A stretch of DNA of 64,000 nucleotides from Salibacterium salarium (GTDB lineage: Bacteria > Bacillota > Bacilli > Bacillales > Marinococcaceae), in the NCBI RefSeq assembly GCF_030813635.1, contig NZ_JAUSUM010000001.1, positions 868,001-932,000 on the forward strand, read 5' to 3'. A program made the translations under genes and the position numbers. This document shows positions 60,326-64,000 of the stretch, in pieces. Under the pieces are notes generated by a model. The model did not search any database, was not told where the DNA came from, and saw only the letters and a program-made list of their open reading frames with translations. Each line of letters opens with the position of its first letter. Within the stretch, counting starts at the first letter, position 1.

Positions 60326-61597
60326 TTGAATAAAAGATTAAGAGAATGGATTGATTTCACGCATTCCTCTATTGGACTAGGGAATTATTATTTATATACT
60401 TACCACCTTCACAAGTCTGTGAATCTTATTAATGAAACGGTGTATATCTTAAGCATGGAATGGTTTCCAACACATGTTACTGGGCGGGAGGAAGATGGTC
60501 TGAACCCGAAAGGTACCGCAGCAATTGACATAGATATAAGCAACGGTCAGTTTAAGAGTATCGTTTTTGTTGGTGGTCAGTCATTTGCAAAAAATGGAAT
60601 TCGGTTTGCGCAAAGGAATAATCAAGACGTGATACAGTGGTTGGAAAAGGAAATCGGGATTACGTACGAAGAACAGTTTCATCTTGTTAAAGAGGAAGAA
60701 CGGGGGTATCGGTTTGCAGCGTCGATTCATGGGATAGAAGTGGCTCCTGATGGATTTATTGAAATTCGTTTTGATGATGAAGGGAATTTGACTTTCTATT
60801 CTGTTGATGGCTACTTTCCAACGAAAGAGGAAGTCGAGGAAGAACCTTTTTTGTTAACATTTGATGCCGTAAAGTCGTTGGCAAAACAGCAGTTGAAACT
60901 TATTGAATTTCCTTCGCATGAACTAGAACGACTTATTCCCGTATATGGAATCGAAGAAATCTATGTCAGCAATGATGGCCTGTTTACGATTCCGTTTGGA
61001 ACTCTTTTAGAAGAAATCTCTCATGTATCAATCAATAAAATAATGAATTGGGACACGTCGATGGAAAACCCATTTGAAAGGTCAAAACTTGATTTCAATG
61101 AGGAAGTGACAGAAGAGGAGGCTTTGTCGGGTGAACCGCATCCAGATTCATTTCCAATTACAACTAGGGAGCAATCACAATGCATAACAGCAGTCGAAAC
61201 GTTTATGCGTCAGGAGTTCCCAGATGAAACAGGGAATTGGATTCTCAAGACATTACATCGGGATCATTCATATATTATAGCTACAATAAAACATAATAGT
61301 CCAAGTCATCTGGTGTTTCAGCGAAAACTGAAAGTTGTTCTTGATAGGGAGCAATGGATTGTATTGAATTATATGGATAATGCCTTTTTAATAGAAATGT
61401 ATCAGAATTTTGCTAAACCGGATACACGGACCATTGATAAAGAGGAAGCTTTTGAGAAAATAAAAACTGAAATTATAATTTCCCCGGTTTATGTGTATGA
61501 CGTCGAACAACAGAAATATATTTTATGTGGAAAAATCGACTCGTCATACGGAGTACATGCGGGAAATGGAGACGTCTTGTTATTAGATGATATATGA
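60326..61597 (+). CDS. Cytoplasmic-type 423-residue protein of unknown function
   Basis: A 423-residue protein without signal peptide or membrane helix. Phrases such as GYRFAASIHGIEVAPDGFIE, LLTFDAVKSLAKQQLKLIEF and DSSYGVHAGNGDVLLLDD suggest YcdB/YcdC-type or PepSY-like repeated sheets, but the family is not certain. TTG 60326 is preferred because GGAG lies 8 bases upstream; the frame is open from 60299. A lipoprotein gene follows 18 bases later, so both are likely in one operon. Confidence 0.65.
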   Translation: MNKRLREWIDFTHSSIGLGNYYLYTYHLHKSVNLINETVYILSMEWFPTHVTGREEDGLNPKGTAAIDIDISNGQFKSIVFVGGQSFAKNGIRFAQRNNQDVIQWLEKEIGITYEEQFHLVKEEERGYRFAASIHGIEVAPDGFIEIRFDDEGNLTFYSVDGYFPTKEEVEEEPFLLTFDAVKSLAKQQLKLIEFPSHELERLIPVYGIEEIYVSNDGLFTIPFGTLLEEISHVSINKIMNWDTSMENPFERSKLDFNEEVTEEEALSGEPHPDSFPITTREQSQCITAVETFMRQEFPDETGNWILKTLHRDHSYIIATIKHNSPSHLVFQRKLKVVLDREQWIVLNYMDNAFLIEMYQNFAKPDTRTIDKEEAFEKIKTEIIISPVYVYDVEQQKYILCGKIDSSYGVHAGNGDVLLLDDI

Positions 61598-61615
61598 TTC
61601 ATAGAGGTGTAAAAG

Positions 61616-62035
61616 ATGAAAAAACTGTTATTTGTTTGTGTTCTCGTTTTTTTGGTAACAGGCTGTCACTCGGAGCTGTCTTTTTCTGAAATGAAAGCGG
61701 GGAAAGTAAAAAAAGAGGTTCAGTCTTTTTTAGAAAGTGTGGAACAGGATAAGGGATTATATCTATATCAAGCGGACACAGCTTTCTATGTGTTTCTAAA
61801 TGGGAAAAACCCTCCAGAAGGTGAAGAAGCTGTCTGGTTTAATGATTTTGATGTGAAATCGGATGGAGATATTGTGACAATTGACTATGATGAGGAAAAA
61901 CTTGATACGTCAGATGAAAACGAAGCGCAGAAACAGCAACGATTGTACAAGATTTATAGGGATAAGGAGTATGATGTGATTAAAAGTATGAAAAATGGGG
62001 AGTCGAAATCTTTTGATATAGTATCAGGAGAATAA
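61616..62035 (+). CDS. Small lipoprotein of unknown function
   Basis: A 139-residue lipoprotein with lipobox VTGC (Cys17). The mature part is charged (Asp/Glu/Lys-rich) with no recognisable domain; LYLYQADTAFYVFLNG and VTIDYDEEKLDTSDENEAQK are visible. The ATG has AGAGGTG upstream. It is the last gene of the lipoprotein-rich region and forms a probable operon with the preceding gene. Confidence 0.7.
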   Translation: MKKLLFVCVLVFLVTGCHSELSFSEMKAGKVKKEVQSFLESVEQDKGLYLYQADTAFYVFLNGKNPPEGEEAVWFNDFDVKSDGDIVTIDYDEEKLDTSDENEAQKQQRLYKIYRDKEYDVIKSMKNGESKSFDIVSGE

Positions 62036-62135
62036 TTTCTTCAGAAGGTTTTAGTAGTAGTTTTATTGCAGAAAAACCTCACTTTTTTTGTAGTGTTTAA
62101 GGTTCCGTTGGGGTCAAGTCCTCCGCATCCATCTC

Positions 62136-62169
62136 CAAAAACGCCGAAGGCTCTGTCAGCGCCTTCGGC
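62136..62169 (-). terminator. Rho-independent terminator of ytoA
   Basis: On the minus strand, stem GCCGAAGGC / GCCTTCGGC with a 9-base loop is followed by GTTTTT, 12 bases after the ytoA stop. Confidence 0.85.
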
Positions 62170-62180
62170 TTGTCAGTCGC

Positions 62181-62687
62181 CTAGTTTTCTTTATAATATT
62201 TTGCCTTTTCTACGTAAGATTGTTGAATGCGTTGCATTTCGGCTATATCGTCTTCGGTCAAATCACGGACGACTTTCGCCGGGCTTCCCAAAGCAAGAGT
62301 ACGCGGTGGGATGACTTTTCCTGGGGGAACAAGGCTTCCCGCACCGATAAAGGCTTCTTCTCCAATTTCTGCTCCGTCCAGTATTTTTGACCCCATTCCG
62401 ATAAGAGCATTTTTACGAACGATGGCACTATGTAAAATTACCATGTGGCCGATTGTGACATCATCTTCAAGAATGAGCGGATTCTTTGGACTTTGATGCA
62501 AAACGGAATTGTCCTGAATGTTGACGCGGCTGCCAATGACAGTTGGAGCGACATCGCCGCGAATAACTGTATTAAACCACACACTGGATTCCTCACCGAT
62601 TTTCACATCACCGGTTATCGTTACATAATCAGCGATATAAACAGAATCAGCTATTTCCGGATACTTTCCTTTATAGGAATAAATCAT
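62181..62687 (-). CDS. ytoA: Gamma-carbonic anhydrase-like hexapeptide-repeat protein (YtoA)
   Basis: A 168-residue left-handed beta-helix protein. Hexapeptide repeats run from IADSVYIADYVTITGDVKIG to about residue 130. Metal-ligand histidines appear in the expected places (VLHQSP, IGHMVILHSA). It may be a gamma-type carbonic anhydrase or an acyltransferase relative; the activity has not been shown for Bacillus members. ATG 62687 is preferred over an in-frame ATG at 62702 because GGAGG lies between them. It lies next to ytpA, as in B. subtilis. Confidence 0.9.
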   Translation of the reverse strand: MIYSYKGKYPEIADSVYIADYVTITGDVKIGEESSVWFNTVIRGDVAPTVIGSRVNIQDNSVLHQSPKNPLILEDDVTIGHMVILHSAIVRKNALIGMGSKILDGAEIGEEAFIGAGSLVPPGKVIPPRTLALGSPAKVVRDLTEDDIAEMQRIQQSYVEKAKYYKEN

Positions 62688-62821
62688 TGCAAAACCTCCC
62701 ACGGCTCAATAAATTTTCCTAACTAATGTAAGTTTAGCAAAAAAAGTAGTAAAATGAATAGTATAAAATTCAGACGTGAAAGACAGACAAGGCGATGTGT
62801 GAGGAAAGGCGGGTAAACAAG

Positions 62822-63601
62822 ATGATGAAAAACTGGATAAGTGAACGCGCCCGTGGAACCGTTATTATTGTTCATGGAGCGGGGGAACATCATGGCCGAT
62901 ATGAATGGATTATCGATCGATTGAACCACCAGGGATTCCATGTCGTAAGTGGAGATTTACCTGGTCACGGCAGAACGAGAGGAAAACGTGGACATATCGA
63001 TCGGTTTGATCAATATATAGACACAATTTATGCATGGTATAAAGAAGCTGCTTCTTATGAGGTGCCTGTTTTTCTTTATGGTCACAGCATGGGAGGGCTG
63101 ATAGCGATTCGGGCTCTGATGGAAAAATATATGCCTGTTCACGGGGTCATTTTGTCCTCTCCTTGTTTAGGATTATATGAATATCCAAGCCGTATGCAGG
63201 AAATGGCGACGCGAATGATGCACCGGCTGACTCCAACACTCAGCTCACAATCAGGATTAAAAGCTGAATATATTACAAGAGACCCAGAAGTGCGGGCAGC
63301 TTATCAACAAGATGAACTTAACATTACAACCGTGACGGCCCGCTGGTATCAAGAAATGTTAAAAGCAATGAAGACCAGTATGCTGCATACGGAACGTTAT
63401 CCTAATGTTCCAACGCTTGTGATGCAGGCGGGCGAAGATTATGTCGTGGATCAACACGTGACGCACCGCTGGTTTAACCGTTTAGAAATAGGAGATCGTG
63501 CGTTAAAAGAATGGGATGGCCTTTATCATGAACTTTTAAATGAACCAGAAAAAGAAGAAGTATTTCGTTTTATGATGAACTTCATTCACCAACGTTTGTA
63601 A
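62822..63601 (+). CDS. ytpA: Alpha/beta hydrolase, lysophospholipase (YtpA)
   Basis: A 259-residue serine hydrolase with oxyanion segment IIVHGAGEHHGRYEWII, nucleophile elbow LYGHSMGGLIA and the terminal catalytic Asp/His in QAGEDYVVD and YHELLNEPEK. In B. subtilis YtpA makes the lysophospholipid bacilysocin. ATG 62822 (or 62825) is preferred; AGGAAAGGCGGG lies upstream. The ytpB gene follows after 20 bases, as in B. subtilis. Confidence 0.92.
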   Translation: MMKNWISERARGTVIIVHGAGEHHGRYEWIIDRLNHQGFHVVSGDLPGHGRTRGKRGHIDRFDQYIDTIYAWYKEAASYEVPVFLYGHSMGGLIAIRALMEKYMPVHGVILSSPCLGLYEYPSRMQEMATRMMHRLTPTLSSQSGLKAEYITRDPEVRAAYQQDELNITTVTARWYQEMLKAMKTSMLHTERYPNVPTLVMQAGEDYVVDQHVTHRWFNRLEIGDRALKEWDGLYHELLNEPEKEEVFRFMMNFIHQRL

Positions 63602-63621
63602 ATGTCAAAGGAGGATTATGC

Positions 63622-64000
63622 TTGAATACACCGACAAAACCCTGGACGTTAATGTATACCATTTATAAGGAAACCGTCCCGGATGTTCACCGTATCATGG
63701 GAGAATGGAGAGCGCGCGCTGCACAAATTCCAAATGACGAGTTGCGCCGGCAAGCGTTAGTAAGTATGGAAACGAAAGCTTTTCACTGTGAGGGCGGCGC
63801 GGCATACAGCCTATTGGCGAAAAATAAACGGAAAGATTTGCTGCGGTTTATTATTGCATATCAAACCATTTGTGATTACTTAGACAATCTTTGTGATTGG
63901 AGTGATTCACAAGACCCTGATGATTTCGAGATGCTGCATGAATCACTGAAACACGCACTAGCGCCAGGAACCCCAACCGACAATTATTATAAATATAGAA
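63622..64000 (+). CDS. ytpB: Tetraprenyl-beta-curcumene synthase (YtpB), 5' part
   Basis: The first 126 codons of a DUF2600 protein; the rest lies beyond the right edge. It reads MNTPTKPWTLMYTIYKETVP, then AFHCEGGAAYSLLAKNKRKD and IIAYQTICDYLDNLCD, where the Asp residues fit the metal-binding DYLDNLCD motif of YtpB-type terpene synthases. In B. subtilis YtpB cyclises tetraprenyl diphosphate to tetraprenyl-beta-curcumene, a precursor of sesquarterpenes (C35). The start is TTG 63622 behind AAAGGAGG; the ATG at 63618 is in a different frame. Confidence 0.92.
   Translation, partial: MNTPTKPWTLMYTIYKETVPDVHRIMGEWRARAAQIPNDELRRQALVSMETKAFHCEGGAAYSLLAKNKRKDLLRFIIAYQTICDYLDNLCDWSDSQDPDDFEMLHESLKHALAPGTPTDNYYKYR

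Noticed and set aside
54904-62035. Lipoprotein-rich block as a prophage or integrative element
   Set aside because: No integrase, capsid, portal, terminase, conjugation or transposase genes and no clear flanking direct repeats were seen; only gene content hints at accessory status.

Overview
This window is a chromosomal stretch of an endospore-forming, low-GC Gram-positive bacterium of the family Bacillaceae. It carries a CotY/CotZ-type spore coat protein, an H-type small acid-soluble spore protein and a Spo0E-like phosphatase. Many genes follow a Bacillus subtilis-like order: pgi-yugN-yugO, des-desK-desR, ydbS-ydbT, ytkD with a ytlA/C/D-type ABC operon, pckA next to metK, and ytoA-ytpA-ytpB. 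Several Na+- or solute-coupled carriers (NSS symporter, NhaC-type antiporter, BCCT transporter) and the acidic lipoproteins suggest a salt- or alkali-tolerant lifestyle; that is an inference.

Layout. 0-5 kb: housekeeping block (NSS transporter, yugI, yuzA, pgi, yugN, K+ channel yugO) ending in a tRNA-Ala with a consensus promoter. 5-8 kb: an accessory patch with an MntA/HepT toxin-antitoxin pair set between two near-identical copies of the tRNA terminator region, two small membrane proteins and a frameshifted regulator. 8-14 kb: a SurA-N lipoprotein, an aldehyde dehydrogenase, and an HxlR-regulated flavin monooxygenase/FMN reductase cassette. 14-17 kb: the des-desK-desR membrane-fluidity system. 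17-26 kb: GH114-like protein, NhaC-type antiporter, spore coat protein, dehalogenase, SDR, BCCT transporter, and a LctP-type permease divergent from an XRE-cupin regulator. 26-42 kb: RNase H-like protein, a large membrane-anchored envelope protein, NPD oxygenase, YdbS/YdbT, DUF418, an ABC-2 exporter, a YoaS/YozG-type pair, a PAS-GGDEF protein, DoxX, a PatB-type lyase and a 52-residue protein behind a perfect 18-bp palindrome. 42-54 kb: ytkD, NitT/TauT-type ABC operon, pckA with a candidate CcpN box, SAM riboswitch-metK, a structured dispersed repeat, HAD hydrolase, Spo0E-like, sspH and a giant DUF2339 membrane protein.

54-62 kb is the most unusual part. It holds five lipoproteins (one OmpA-like, one with a duplicated domain) and a tandem family of ~100-residue membrane proteins. 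Two family copies look intact, one is a C-terminal fragment, and one is broken by an apparent ~260-bp internal inversion. No gene here has an obvious pathway. 62-64 kb returns to conserved genes (ytoA, ytpA, 5' part of ytpB).

Regulatory signals read directly from the bases include a SAM-I riboswitch, inverted repeats before the HxlR gene, between the LctP permease and XRE-cupin regulator, and before des, a CcpN-like box at pckA, and a sigma-G-like promoter at sspH. Functional statements rest on family recognition by eye; no database search was possible.
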